From NCBI GenBank assembly GCA_964035575.1, contig OZ037897.1, positions 558,001 through 622,000 on the forward strand: a DNA stretch of 64,000 nt, read 5' to 3'. Under the pieces are notes generated by a model. It saw only the letters and a program-made list of their open reading frames with translations. It was not told the origin of the DNA and searched no databases. The translations under genes were made by a program, and so were the position numbers. The DNA comes from Rhynchopus sp. YZ270_cl-10 (taxonomy: Eukaryota > Euglenozoa > Diplonemea > Diplonemida > Diplonemidae). Of this stretch, positions 20,769 to 30,058 are shown piece by piece (the first letter of the stretch is position 1; each line of letters begins with the position of its first letter).

Positions 20769-22670
20769 TTAACAAAACATAGCTTCTACTCTTTCGTACT
20801 CCGTGAGTACTGGAGGAAGTGATGCCAACGAGGGGGCCACTGTTCCGCGAGTAAACTCATCAGCCCGCTGACTTAAGGTGTCCACCCACGAGGCAGACAC
20901 ACTCATGTTGGCAGCCTTTGCAGTGTCAAAAATGGCACACAGCAGCTCATTAGCCAAAAAATTCTTACTGTGTCCTTTGTTTATCGCCGCCACAGCAGCA
21001 GCGTTATCGACCTGAAGGGACACTTCATGGTCTGTGTTCTCAGCGGCCGCCAGCCTAACGGCACGCCAAGCAGCGTATAGCTCTTTTAGATAAATATGAT
21101 GTTGCTCAGGGTTTGAAAACACACCCTGAGTGACCGGTTCAAAGACCTCAGACTCTATTAAAGCAGCCCACTCGCGGTCAGAAGCGTCTGACCACGCTAC
21201 CACGGTGGGCCTCTCTGGCTGGTCCTCAATCCAGTCGTTGCTCCTCATCACAGACACGATGCCTGCGAATTCAGATATAACAGATGGGGGGATTTCTAGT
21301 TTAACATCCCACTTCTGTGGGTCAATTGCAAGAACAGACGCAGTGCGCCGCAAAAAAGAAAGAGAAACACGGAAATAACAAAGTCTGCGTTTAGTGCAGT
21401 ACAAAAACCACACAAACCCACCCAACACTTTATAAAAGTCCCTCGCAGTACATGAGTTTTTCAACACCTCATTCAGTACGGGAGAATCCACACACTTCTC
21501 AATCCAATCAGGGGCAGCACGGTACCGTCTCGGGGAGCTCGCCAGATCGAACTCCAGGCCCAACGCACAGAAGTTTGCACGGGGCACACCCTCTCCTTCA
21601 TCGTCATTCAGTTCGGCGCCCACTCGCTCTGCTCGTCGGAGGAACGAAGAGTAACGCTTCTCCGCCTCAGGGAGAGTTTTGCCTACGACAAAGAAGTTGT
21701 CCACCCAAGCGAGTCCGTCATCCTCCGGGAGTAACACCATCGCCGAGCGGTGTGCGATGCACGGCGCCCAACTCCAGCCCATACAGAGCACATTGAGCTT
21801 TGCCCTCACGAAGGGGCCACGTGCACCTGACAGGTTCACTCCGAAGAAGTCGTCCACACCATCCGCCAGCGGGAACTGGTAGAACCAGCTCCGCCCGTCT
21901 GCCTGCACCACGTACGCATTGTCCATGAATCGCCGTACCACCTGGTGTATAGACGGTAACAGCATTGGCGGGGGTGCACGCATTAAGCGATTCAGCTTTC
22001 GGCCGTCGCACACAAGCCTCAGTCCATGCACCTTCTTAGGGACGGTGAAGGCGGGAAGCACCACCTTCTGCACCTTGGACCGAGACATCACACCCCACTG
22101 CAGCAGGTTTCCCCAGTGGCGCAGCATGTGCCTGGAGGTTCCCCTCCTGAGAGGAACAGAGGAATCCAGGACTTTCCTACCCTCATCGGTAAGGTTCGCC
22201 GTGAAGGCTTCACGAGACCTGATGACATCAAGGATACCGGTGAGCAATCCCTTCGTATCCATGGCCATGAGCGCATCAAGATCCAGCCTCGCACGCGAAA
22301 TGTTCGCCAACTCCCCTTCAGCCCGTTCCGCAGGCGCAGACACAAACCGGCGGTCCAGCACGACAGTTGCCTCAGTTCCGTACAGGATAGCAATGTCCGG
22401 TCCGTCGTCCATCAGCTCGCGTCTTGGAAGCGGCGGCGGAGGCGGCGCGTACTTCGGCGGCCCCATCACCGTCGGGAAAGCAGGGCGAAGTGGGGGCGCT
22501 CGCGCTCGTCGCCAGCGTCGCACCCACACACAGGGTCTTAGGCTACCCTGTACTGGCGGGTTCGTCTGCGAGAGCCCAACGTTGCCCGCGACGAACGGAA
22601 CGGATCGAACAATCCGTCCACCTCCGCATCCTCTGCCACCTCGCACACGGGTCCTCCCCCTTCGTGCCAT
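20769..22670 (-). CDS. Reverse transcriptase-RNase H protein of the DIRS-group retroelement
   Basis: 633 residues from the ATG at 22670. A basic, Pro-rich leader (1-95) is followed by a reverse transcriptase domain at about 170-400. Motif A is YVVQADGRSWFYQF (Asp258), the B region is CMGWSWAPCIAHRSA, and motif C is LAWVDNFFVVG. The usual second catalytic Asp of the xxDD box is Asn here. An RNase H domain follows: SDAS (Asp495), KELYAAW (Glu530), VDNAAAVAAINKG (Asp555) and QRADEFTRG (Asp604), so its acidic set is complete. The layout and RNase H motifs fit DIRS-type rather than LINE elements. The frame is intact. Its codon composition is much richer in G+C than the spacers, though not unlike the host genes. 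Confidence 0.88.
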   Translation of the reverse strand: MARRGRTRVRGGRGCGGGRIVRSVPFVAGNVGLSQTNPPVQGSLRPCVWVRRWRRARAPPLRPAFPTVMGPPKYAPPPPPLPRRELMDDGPDIAILYGTEATVVLDRRFVSAPAERAEGELANISRARLDLDALMAMDTKGLLTGILDVIRSREAFTANLTDEGRKVLDSSVPLRRGTSRHMLRHWGNLLQWGVMSRSKVQKVVLPAFTVPKKVHGLRLVCDGRKLNRLMRAPPPMLLPSIHQVVRRFMDNAYVVQADGRSWFYQFPLADGVDDFFGVNLSGARGPFVRAKLNVLCMGWSWAPCIAHRSAMVLLPEDDGLAWVDNFFVVGKTLPEAEKRYSSFLRRAERVGAELNDDEGEGVPRANFCALGLEFDLASSPRRYRAAPDWIEKCVDSPVLNEVLKNSCTARDFYKVLGGFVWFLYCTKRRLCYFRVSLSFLRRTASVLAIDPQKWDVKLEIPPSVISEFAGIVSVMRSNDWIEDQPERPTVVAWSDASDREWAALIESEVFEPVTQGVFSNPEQHHIYLKELYAAWRAVRLAAAENTDHEVSLQVDNAAAVAAINKGHSKNFLANELLCAIFDTAKAANMSVSASWVDTLSQRADEFTRGTVAPSLASLPPVLTEYERVEAMFC

Positions 22671-22719
22671 AGTGTAGCTTTGGAAGCTGTAGTCGAAAAA
22701 TATTTTTCGTTGACCGCAG

Positions 22720-22866
22720 CCATTTTAGGAAGCCATTTAGGCTCTTACCCTGGGTGGCGCACATGATAATTGATTGGGGGAGGGGAATGATTCAAAAGGA
22801 AAAGGCGTGAGGACAAATTTACCGTTGGCTAATCAAGTTCAGTTTCTAATAACACTGCGTGTAAGC
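22720..22866. repeat. Direct repeat b at the 5' end of the retroelement
   Basis: Identical by eye over 147 bp to 19319-19465. It is preceded by CGTTGACCGCAG, the end of unit a. Confidence 0.9.
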
Positions 22867-23137
22867 AAAAAAAAAAAATCGTTTTGGTGGGGGATACCTC
22901 AGTATCCTATAATGAGGAAAGAAAATGAAGAAAACGAAAAATTGAAAAAGAATGTGTTTCCACAGTACATACGCATCTTAAAAAAAAGATAACATTGCCG
23001 ACGAACTGTGATTCGTGCTGTATACACAACTTGTCTGCATTTTAGGATAGTCGGGGGGGTTTTGAAAATGTAAACATGCTAAAACCCATCTCAGTCGAGC
23101 TCATGCAAAAGGGTGGGACGTGCAAACAAAAAGAAAA

Positions 23138-23178
23138 GTTTATAAGATGATCCTAAGCCTCTCGTGTTTAGTCACCTT
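23138..23178 (+). repeat. Family B hairpin repeat
   Basis: AAGATGATCCTAAGCCTCTC then GTGTTTAGTCACCTT. Confidence 0.75.
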
Positions 23179-23202
23179 AACAATAACAAAATAATAATAA
23201 AC

Positions 23203-23240
23203 CTTGAAATAGAAAAGCCTTCTCGTGACAGTGCACCTTA
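23203..23240 (+). repeat. Family A repeat interrupted by a transposon
   Basis: TTGAAATAGAAAAGCCTTCT then CGTGACAGTGCACCTTA. The copy stops exactly at the TTA where the neighbouring element begins. Confidence 0.7.
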
Positions 23241-24540
23241 GGGCAGGGCAAGTTTTTTTCTCGTTTCTCATTATGCGCGCGCGCATTATTTTTGAAATCC
23301 CAAAAAAAAAACTAGTCTTAAAAAAAACTAGTGGTAAGGTGAAATCGGGCGAAATCGGGCAAAAACAGGGTTTTTTAGCTTCTGTGAGGGTTTGGCCCAG
23401 TAAAACACCCAGAAACCGCGCTTTTCGAGATTTCCGGGCTGGATCTGGGTGAAATAAAAAAAAAATCGGCCACTTTCGTTGAGCAGAACCCCTTTAGGTG
23501 ACTCACTGTACACAGTACACAGTACACTGTACACAGTACACAGTACACAGTACACAGTACACAGTACACAGTACACAGTACACAGTACACAGTACACAGT
23601 ACACAGTACACAGTACACAGTACACAGTACACAGTACACAGTACACAGTACACAGTACACAGTACACAGTACACAGTACACAGTACACAGTACACAGTAC
23701 ACAGTACACAGTACACAGTACACAGTACACAGTACACAGTACACAGTACACAGTACACAGTACACAGTACACAGTACACAGTACACAGTACACAGTACAC
23801 AGTACACAGTACACAGTACACAGTACACAGTACACAGTACACAGTACACAGTACACAGTACACAGTACACAGTACACAGTACACAGTACACAGTACACAG
23901 TACACAGTACACAGTACACAGTACACAGTACACAGTACACAGTACACAGTACACAGTACACAGTACACAGTACACAGTACACAGTACACAGTACACAGTA
24001 CACAGGCACAAACCATGGTAGGTACACGCGCCAAAAACGTTCAACCCACTCCTCCAGGCTGTTTCCTAATTCTGGAAATTTTCCGGAAAATTCCGACATC
24101 TGGAAGCAAATATTTTCCCTGAAAAAAAGTGGGCTCCAAAACATGCCGCGATTGGCATTTCCGGAATCCGTCCGCGCTGTGGTGGGGTCACTTTGCCGAA
24201 ATGGCCAAGTTCTTGGTTTTGGTCAAACCCCGCCCAAGCCCCCAAGCCCAACCCAAAAAAAAGAATTTTTGAAATCCGGGTGAAATCGGGTGAAATCGGG
24301 TGAAATCGGGTGAAATTGGGTTCAGGTGGGCACAGGTGGGCCCAGGGGGGCTCTAGGGGGGCGATTGTGGGCTGGTCGCGGGACACCACAGCCAACAACG
24401 TATCATCATGTTTTTCCCCCACTAAGACCTACGTGGTAGGTGGGGTATTTTTTTTCGACTAGTTATTTTTTTTTTGCGCGCGCGCGCGCATTTTTTTGAG
24501 CTGCAAATAATAAGAAACGAGAAAAAAACTTGCCCTGCCC
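23241..24540. mobile_element. Non-autonomous PIF/Harbinger-like element carrying a satellite
   Basis: The inverted ends are GGGCAGGGCAAGTTTTTTTC and its complement, extending through CTCGTTTCT with one base length difference in the T-run. TTA flanks both sides (23238-23240 and 24541-24543), the target duplication typical of PIF/Harbinger. Alternating GC runs (CGCGCGCG) lie just inside both ends. The interior has the GTACACA satellite and two arrays of GAAATCGGG-type units. No transposase is present. Confidence 0.78.
23508..24005. repeat. Heptamer satellite (GTACACA)n, about 70 copies
   Basis: A 7-bp unit is repeated almost without change over about 498 bp. An irregular unit (CACTGTA) occurs near the left end. 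Because 21 is a multiple of 7, all six frames stay open and translate as a 7-residue repeat, which is not a protein gene. Confidence 0.97.
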
Positions 24541-24599
24541 TTACATAGAAAAGCTTGTAAGATGAGCTAGTTTCACGCTACACAGCCACCGTATAAAGC

Positions 24600-24674
24600 G
24601 AAGTTATTAATGCAGGCACCTCCGACTGACCCACTGTACGATGCCAGCCATCCGGATGAAAGCACAAAGTACCC
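24600..24674 (+). repeat. Family H repeat
   Basis: GAAGTTATTAATGCAGGCAC, CTCCGACTGACCCACTG and CCATCCGGATGAAAGCAC. Other copies are at 40578 and, partial, at 41021, in the same orientation. Confidence 0.75.
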
Positions 24675-24773
24675 TGCGGCCTACAACAGAAGATGTTATA
24701 AATAAAAGAATTGAAATACACAAAGCCCTCTCATAACAGGGGACATTTCGAGAGATAGCACATCCTCCATTTT

Positions 24774-27140
24774 TTACACATCTTTGACAGGAATGCGTTC
24801 ACTGAGTGGTCGTTTCCCATTCTCGTGCTCTGGAACGGTTTGTGCATGAACACTGTGATAGGCTAACATCAGAGGCTCAAACGCAACTCGAAGCCTTTCG
24901 AATGAAGTAACACACCCGCGATACCAGTCTGCGTCCATGGTCGCGAGATATTTAGGTTGGAGGACGTACCAGGCAAGCTGTGCGCTGAGTGCATTGCCTT
25001 CTGTACGTTTCCCGGTTTGTTCTAAGGGAAGGAGGGAACATGCCCAGACAAGCTCTTTGAGGCGCCGTTCTTCCAACCCCGGCATCCATTCCCCTTCAAA
25101 CTCTACAGCAGCCAGGAGCGTCGCAATGCTTGCACGAATCGGATGGGTTGCCCGCACCTCCACGCACCGCACTACCCCCTTCACCAACCGCGCCACAGAG
25201 TTGCTCACCACCACATCATTCTCCCCCCATTCAGCACCCTTCACCCCTTTCACCTTCTCCACACAAGCTACTACGACATCAATTAACTCCCTCAATATAT
25301 CAACTGAAGGCGAAACCTTTGCCGCACCGCTTGCAATGATTATAGACATTGCTCGGATTCTTCCTACAGCATCATGCAAACCACCCAACGGACTGATAGG
25401 TCGTGCTGTAATGGCAAGACTGTGCACCGCGATGCGGAGGGTGTAATTAAAGTCTTTGTTTTTCTCTTGAATGTTAGGGTTGTTAGAGGCAGCGACTGCC
25501 GTGCTTATGGTCACACATTGCCCTACAGGGAGGGTTGGTACCATTGTTGCCTCTCGCCGCACCAATACCGTAAACCCTGCAGATAAATTCTCTCTTATCC
25601 TTGCCACCGCGGACTTCGAAACCTTGGATAAAAGCACTGCCGCATGCCAAATCAATGCAAGACATTGAACCACCATCTGAACGTCCTCTTCTGCACAAAG
25701 TGCTTTCAAATGATAGCTCAAAACCACGCAAAAATCATGCATATTCGGAAAGGAAGGTCGTTTTGACACCTTTTGGATGCAGGAGTTAATCGCGTCGCAT
25801 ATTTTAAAGGTTTGCACTGTGGTGTAGCTTTCACAATGTTCGGTCAAAACTGTTAGTGTTTTGTTTAATAGCAGAGACTGCGGGGGATTGGTGTATGGTG
25901 TGATAATGTCTAATTTTCTTCCTGAAGGCAATATGATTACACCTGATAATAACCGTAGTAGACTTGGTGCCGAGGTTGCGTTCAGTTCGAAGGAAAATGA
26001 GGCTACGTGCTGCTTTTTTTCAAGATATTGTGCGAGAAGCTGATTCATCCGTGGCGACGCACCAAGAGAAAATATTTCGATCAAAACCGGATGCGTCCTG
26101 TCGACTACCTCCGCAAGCCGTACTGATAATGCCGAAACTTTCGGAGAAAGGCACCGTTTTGCGCTAATCTGACATTCAACAGCAAAATGTGCAGTACCCA
26201 GCTCCCATAGAATGTGCCCTAGCATATTTCGTATCGTGATTTTAGCATGTTCACGAAACTTATCTGCCGTTCCACGCAATAGCCAACGTATTAATTGGAG
26301 ACACGGCTGTAGTGTCACCATCGTGTTTATTGCTCCCTTCCCTTTAAAAAGGGTGTCCTCACGTTTTGCAACCTTTCTCCTCTCCTGGAGCGCATCGTCA
26401 CAGCGTTTAAATAGTTTTGGAAGCCAGATGAACATTGTGCTAGACACCCTTCGCTCTTTGGTTATTTTCCTCAAAAATGCGGAGACCTCAAAGGGAATCA
26501 CATCACCGAGGCCTGCTGGGGGAACACAATCCAGAAAGGCAGTTACTACATTGACAATAACAGCGTCCACCGCTTCCGGATCAATATCCCCGATGCCTAG
26601 CCCCACCTTCTCCAGTATCTCTGCGAAGAAGAAGAGGCGATGTGTGTTTCTCCGCAACTCATTTCGATTAAAACCCCGTTCCACCCGCCGTGCAGTGGCT
26701 TCAAGAAATTCGAGTGTATCAGCCCCTCCTCTCTCTCGCTTGGCATGAATGAAATGCAGTTCTGCAAGAATCTTGATGGATCCAGGGGAAATAAGATCCA
26801 TATCAATCTGCCGAACGCAATGTGGATGAATGCGTTCGAAGCAGGCTGTGGTGTTTAACATCTCCGGAATTCTATCGGTATCACATTGTATACTGCTTTT
26901 GAGGGGTTCTCGTTGTTGGGATTGAAGAGGTTTGAAACCGTTATGCAATACACCCAATATCTCCACCGTCTTCACCAATGGAAGCAATCGAAGTGCTGGT
27001 AACCTATTTAACTGTGCAACGATAGCGGCAGGCGGTACAATGCATGCAGGGTCCTCTACAAGCACTCCCATTTCAGCGATGGTCAGTTTCGTTACTGGTA
27101 GATTGACCTTCCCGAAGCCACGGACACAGCGTACCAACAT
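24774..27140 (-). CDS. Large helical protein of unknown function, 788 residues
   Basis: An intact frame runs from the ATG at 27140 to a stop at 24774. The product starts MLVRCVRGFGKVNLP, whose basic, hydrophobic character could be a mitochondrial targeting sequence. It is then almost entirely alpha-helical, with repeated amphipathic segments (for example LRLLPLVKTVEILGVL and DVQMVVQCLALIWHAAVLL) that suggest a helical-repeat fold like those of organellar RNA-processing proteins. I cannot place it in a named family. A pyrimidine tract ending TTTTACAG lies 23 bases upstream of the ATG, a likely splice acceptor. It is separated from the CWC16 gene by two inserted elements and from the next host gene by 3.7 kb. 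Confidence 0.85.
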   Translation of the reverse strand: MLVRCVRGFGKVNLPVTKLTIAEMGVLVEDPACIVPPAAIVAQLNRLPALRLLPLVKTVEILGVLHNGFKPLQSQQREPLKSSIQCDTDRIPEMLNTTACFERIHPHCVRQIDMDLISPGSIKILAELHFIHAKRERGGADTLEFLEATARRVERGFNRNELRRNTHRLFFFAEILEKVGLGIGDIDPEAVDAVIVNVVTAFLDCVPPAGLGDVIPFEVSAFLRKITKERRVSSTMFIWLPKLFKRCDDALQERRKVAKREDTLFKGKGAINTMVTLQPCLQLIRWLLRGTADKFREHAKITIRNMLGHILWELGTAHFAVECQISAKRCLSPKVSALSVRLAEVVDRTHPVLIEIFSLGASPRMNQLLAQYLEKKQHVASFSFELNATSAPSLLRLLSGVIILPSGRKLDIITPYTNPPQSLLLNKTLTVLTEHCESYTTVQTFKICDAINSCIQKVSKRPSFPNMHDFCVVLSYHLKALCAEEDVQMVVQCLALIWHAAVLLSKVSKSAVARIRENLSAGFTVLVRREATMVPTLPVGQCVTISTAVAASNNPNIQEKNKDFNYTLRIAVHSLAITARPISPLGGLHDAVGRIRAMSIIIASGAAKVSPSVDILRELIDVVVACVEKVKGVKGAEWGENDVVVSNSVARLVKGVVRCVEVRATHPIRASIATLLAAVEFEGEWMPGLEERRLKELVWACSLLPLEQTGKRTEGNALSAQLAWYVLQPKYLATMDADWYRGCVTSFERLRVAFEPLMLAYHSVHAQTVPEHENGKRPLSERIPVKDV

Positions 27141-27162
27141 TGCGCATCAGAAAACAAAAAGG

Positions 27163-27180
27163 CTGTAAAAGAAACCCAAG
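27163..27180 (-). promoter_or_regulatory. Probable splice acceptor upstream of the 788-residue protein gene
   Basis: On the minus strand, CTTGGGTTTCTTTTACAG ends 23 bases before the ATG. Confidence 0.5.
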
Positions 27181-27242
27181 ACTCTCGTACTCACCTCAGA
27201 ACCTAAGAGGTAAGGGGACAAGAAAAGGAAAAAATAAAGAAA

Positions 27243-27285
27243 AGTTTATAAGATGATCCTAAGCCTCTCGTGCTTAGTCACCTTA
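27243..27285 (+). repeat. Family B hairpin repeat
   Basis: A canonical copy: AAGATGATCCTAAGCCTCTC then GTGCTTAGTCACCTT. CTAAGC pairs with GCTTAG, TGA with TCA and AAG with CTT. Confidence 0.8.
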
Positions 27286-27683
27286 ATAAAACAATAGGGG
27301 TGGGTAGGGAAATTCTCAAGTACCGTCCCCCTTATAGTGCTAAGCTGGAAGGGAGGTGTGGAGGTGTGGAGGTATGAAGATGAAAGCTGGCAAAGGGATG
27401 AGAGATGCTTTCTTTTTATAATCTAAATACCAATTTGTTTTTTGCATGGGGGTTTTTTTGGGGAGGTGGGATGTACGATGATGAAGTAACTGAATTGACT
27501 TGTGGTTTTACTTTGGTGGTTTCACCGTTGTAAGCCAACGGTGAAAACCACAAATAAAACCACAAATCAAGTCATTTGCTTCACCGTCGTGTGTGGGGGA
27601 GAGCACCATCTAGTAACCTTTGTTAGAGAAACTGGAAATACGAATTAATGTTCCTCGCTGCACATCTTAAACAATCCAATCTA

Positions 27684-29085
27684 CAGTGTGACACAGAATT
27701 AATGGCCGATGAAGACATTTTATAAAAAAACGGCAAATTTTGACAAGGACATATTCAAAACACCCCCAAAACATAAAATATTTACGCCCAGGAACACAAT
27801 AAAAGCAAAAATATAATGGTTAAGGGTAAAGTGAACACTGAGGCCACGAGGGAAGGGTTGCGCCTACAGGCAGCGTCGCTAGTCGTTGTTGGCGGTAAGA
27901 GCCATGATGAGGTGGCGGAGTTGCTGAACGTTGCGAAGAGGAGTTTGGGTAGGTGGGTGAAGGAGTACCGCGCTGGAGAGCGGAATTTTTCGGACAAGCC
28001 AGGGAGGGGACGCAAGAGATCGGCCACCACCGACACCGTTAAGAATAGGGTGGTTAGACACATGCGGGGCAAGCGGTTTCAGTCTTGCAGGAAAGTAGCG
28101 TCGCGACTACAGATTTCGAGGGAGAGTGTCCGCAGGTGCCTGAAGGAGAAGGGGCTGAAGCCCGTTCAAACGAAGAGCAAACCAAAGCTCTCGGAAAAGA
28201 ACATCACTGCCCGGATAGAGTTTGCTGAAACGCATCGAAACACCGACTGGTCAAAGGTGATGTTCACCGATGAAAAAGACTTTTGGCTTTTTTCTCGGGT
28301 GAGCAAGAAGAACGATGTTGTCTGGGTTGCAGATGGTGATGAGCCGCCCCCAACCGTTGATAAGGTCAGGGCTACGCAGAAGGTTCACGTCTGGGGAGGA
28401 ATCACCACCAGAGGTAAGACGAAGCTCTATTTCTATGACGGTGCTCTCAATGCAGAGAAGTACCGTACGCTCGTCTTACAGAAAGCGCTCAAAGAAATAA
28501 AAGAACTCCTGCCTGACAGTAGCTACACGTTTCAGCAGGATGGGGCACCCTGCCACACTGCGAACGTTACTCAAGCATTCCTCTCCTCCCAACCTTTCTC
28601 GTTCCTCCCTAAAGCTGACTGGCCAGGCAACTCCCCTGATCTCAATCCTATTGAGAACCTGTGGGCCAAGCTGCAGACTGCAGTCAACGAACGGGAGCCC
28701 AAAGACGTGTCAGCACTTAAACGTGCCATCAACAAGGAATGGTCCAAGATGGACAATAGCTTCGTTGCACGTTACATCATGTCAATGCCACGACGCCTAG
28801 ACGCAGTTCGCAATTCCAACGGAATGCACACAAAATACTAATGCATGCTCTATTTATTTTTGTGCACCCACTCGTTTGTACTGCTACACTGTATTTTTCT
28901 TTTTTACACATACACCCTTTTTTACCAAAAAGGGATATTTCCATGTTAATATTTTCCCCACACACACACTTTTCATACACGGCCAGTTGAAAATGCAATG
29001 AAATGAGTCAAATTGCCTATTTTTTAGAATAAAACAACAATTTTTACAAAATGTCGTCATCGGCCATTAATTCTGTGTCACACTG
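27684..29085 (+). mobile_element. Intact Tc1/mariner transposon, 1402 bp
   Basis: TA dinucleotides flank it (27682-27683 and 29086-29087). The inverted ends begin CAGTGTGACACAGAATTAAT and extend about 43 bp with few mismatches. One uninterrupted transposase gene lies inside. The ends and the frame are both intact, so it may be active or recently so. Confidence 0.93.
27816..28841 (+). CDS. Tc1/mariner transposase, DD37E type
   Basis: 341 residues from the ATG at 27816. An N-terminal pair of helix-turn-helix segments (about 25-55 and 85-112, the second VASRLQISRESVRRCLKEKG) is joined by a basic GRGRKRS linker. The DDE domain follows: MFTDEKDF gives Asp152, TFQQDGAPCHTA gives Asp242 and SPDLNPIENLW gives Glu280. 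Thirty-seven residues separate the second Asp from the Glu, so the catalytic triad is DD37E rather than the common DD34D/E. It is the only protein gene on the plus strand in this window, consistent with a recent insertion. Confidence 0.95.
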   Translation: MVKGKVNTEATREGLRLQAASLVVVGGKSHDEVAELLNVAKRSLGRWVKEYRAGERNFSDKPGRGRKRSATTDTVKNRVVRHMRGKRFQSCRKVASRLQISRESVRRCLKEKGLKPVQTKSKPKLSEKNITARIEFAETHRNTDWSKVMFTDEKDFWLFSRVSKKNDVVWVADGDEPPPTVDKVRATQKVHVWGGITTRGKTKLYFYDGALNAEKYRTLVLQKALKEIKELLPDSSYTFQQDGAPCHTANVTQAFLSSQPFSFLPKADWPGNSPDLNPIENLWAKLQTAVNEREPKDVSALKRAINKEWSKMDNSFVARYIMSMPRRLDAVRNSNGMHTKY

Positions 29086-29344
29086 TATGTAGTCTGCACA
29101 GTATACGAACGGGGTTTTTTTTTTTTGAAAACTTGGTTTAGTGTAGCTACCCTAGACATACTTGTCCCCCCATATGGGGAGGCTAGAGTGTGCCCCACTA
29201 TTGGTTTTTCTTTCTTTCTCCTTCAAACCATAGCATCCGAACGCGCGTTCGAAAAACGAAAATCAAATCACCCCCAAGTGGTAGGCTGTATCCTGTCCAC
29301 CGTCTTCAAAACAATGATCCGTGTGGACGCAGACGGATGCAAAA

Positions 29345-29405
29345 AATTGAAAGAAAGTGGAGCTTGCACAACGGCAACTACACTACTCCAACAATTTTTT
29401 CAAAA
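29345..29405 (-). repeat. Family I repeat, inverted copy
   Basis: GTGGAGCTTGCACAACGGC then AACTACACTACTCCAAC is the reverse complement of the copies at 12661 and 43058. Confidence 0.6.
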
Positions 29406-29538
29406 AAAAAAAAAAAAGCTTGTGAGCTGAATAAGCCATCTCTCATCTTATTCCCACAACGACTTTTTGGAAGGATTATTCATCCTCGCTGTCTAAATAA
29501 AAGTACGGTCGTACAATTTAAAACAAAGAAATTTTATG

Positions 29539-30058
29539 TCATGTTTTATTTTCTTTTCTGGTGCTTCCCGGGGGGTGTGCATTTCACAAATTTTCACAAA
29601 ATGTGACAAGTTTTCACAAATTTTCACAACACTAAAACTGCTACAAAATTGTGAAGGCTGGCGAAAAGTGGTGAAAAATTGTGAAAAAATGTGAAAAGTT
29701 GTGAATAGTTGTGAAAAGTTGTGAATTGATTTTTTTTTTTGTGTGTGCTTTTTTTTTTGGGCGGGTGGTGACCCACCCATTGAGGGGCACGCTGGCTATT
29801 CACAAGATAGAACGTGATGTGGTGTACCAGTGTACCTGTGTACTGTGTGATGTGCGGAAATGACGAGAACTTGTCCATTTCGGCAAATTGACCCCACCAC
29901 TGGCCGGACGGATTCCGGAAATGCAAATGCCGGCGTTTAAAAGCTTCACCAACGAGAGAAAAAAGGGTAGTGAAAAGTTGTGAAAAGTTGTGAATTGAAT
30001 TGAAAATTTGTGAAATGCATACCCCCCGGGAAGCACCAGAAAAGAAAATAAAACATGA
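29539..30058. mobile_element. 520-bp MITE with long inverted ends
   Basis: The ends match over about 55 bp in inverted orientation, starting TCATGTTTTATTTTCTTTTC and including GTGCTTCCCGGGGGGT. Next to both ends are short arrays of GTGAAAAGTT/TTTTCACAAA units. No coding frame is convincing. I could not identify a target duplication with certainty. Confidence 0.75.

Larger units (their letters stand above)
19244..22866 (-). mobile_element. PAT/Ngaro-like tyrosine-recombinase retroelement with split direct repeats, lacking its recombinase
   Basis: Unit a (75 bp, starts AAAAACTAAACTAAC, ends CGTTGACCGCAG) lies at 19244-19318 and 19466-19540. Unit b (147 bp, starts CCATTTTAGGAAGCC, ends GCGTGTAAGC) lies at 19319-19465 and 22720-22866. 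Read on the coding strand, the order is b, RT ORF, tandem repeats, a, b, a. This is the split-direct-repeat arrangement known for PAT and Ngaro elements of the DIRS group. Both pairs are identical by eye, so the insertion is recent. The last 12 bases of unit a also precede the distant copy of b, as expected for a recombination core. No tyrosine recombinase, methyltransferase or Gag frame is present, so it is either deleted or mobilised in trans. Confidence 0.82.
22867..24773. other. Gene-free spacer with repeats and a PIF/Harbinger-like element
   Basis: It holds family B (23138), a truncated family A (23203), the element at 23241-24540, a degenerate B-like piece near 24553, family H (24600) and an A-like fragment near 24711. 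No gene is visible; the frames over the satellite are repeats. Confidence 0.7.

Noticed and set aside
23508-24005. CRISPR array or telomere repeat
   Set aside because: There are no spacers between units, and the heptamer does not resemble known telomeric repeats (TTAGGG type). It lies inside a transposon.
23328-24283. Six overlapping long open frames of 180-260 codons over the heptamer satellite
   Set aside because: They are a consequence of the stop-free 7-bp repeat in every frame; the translation is a 7-residue repeat with no independent support.
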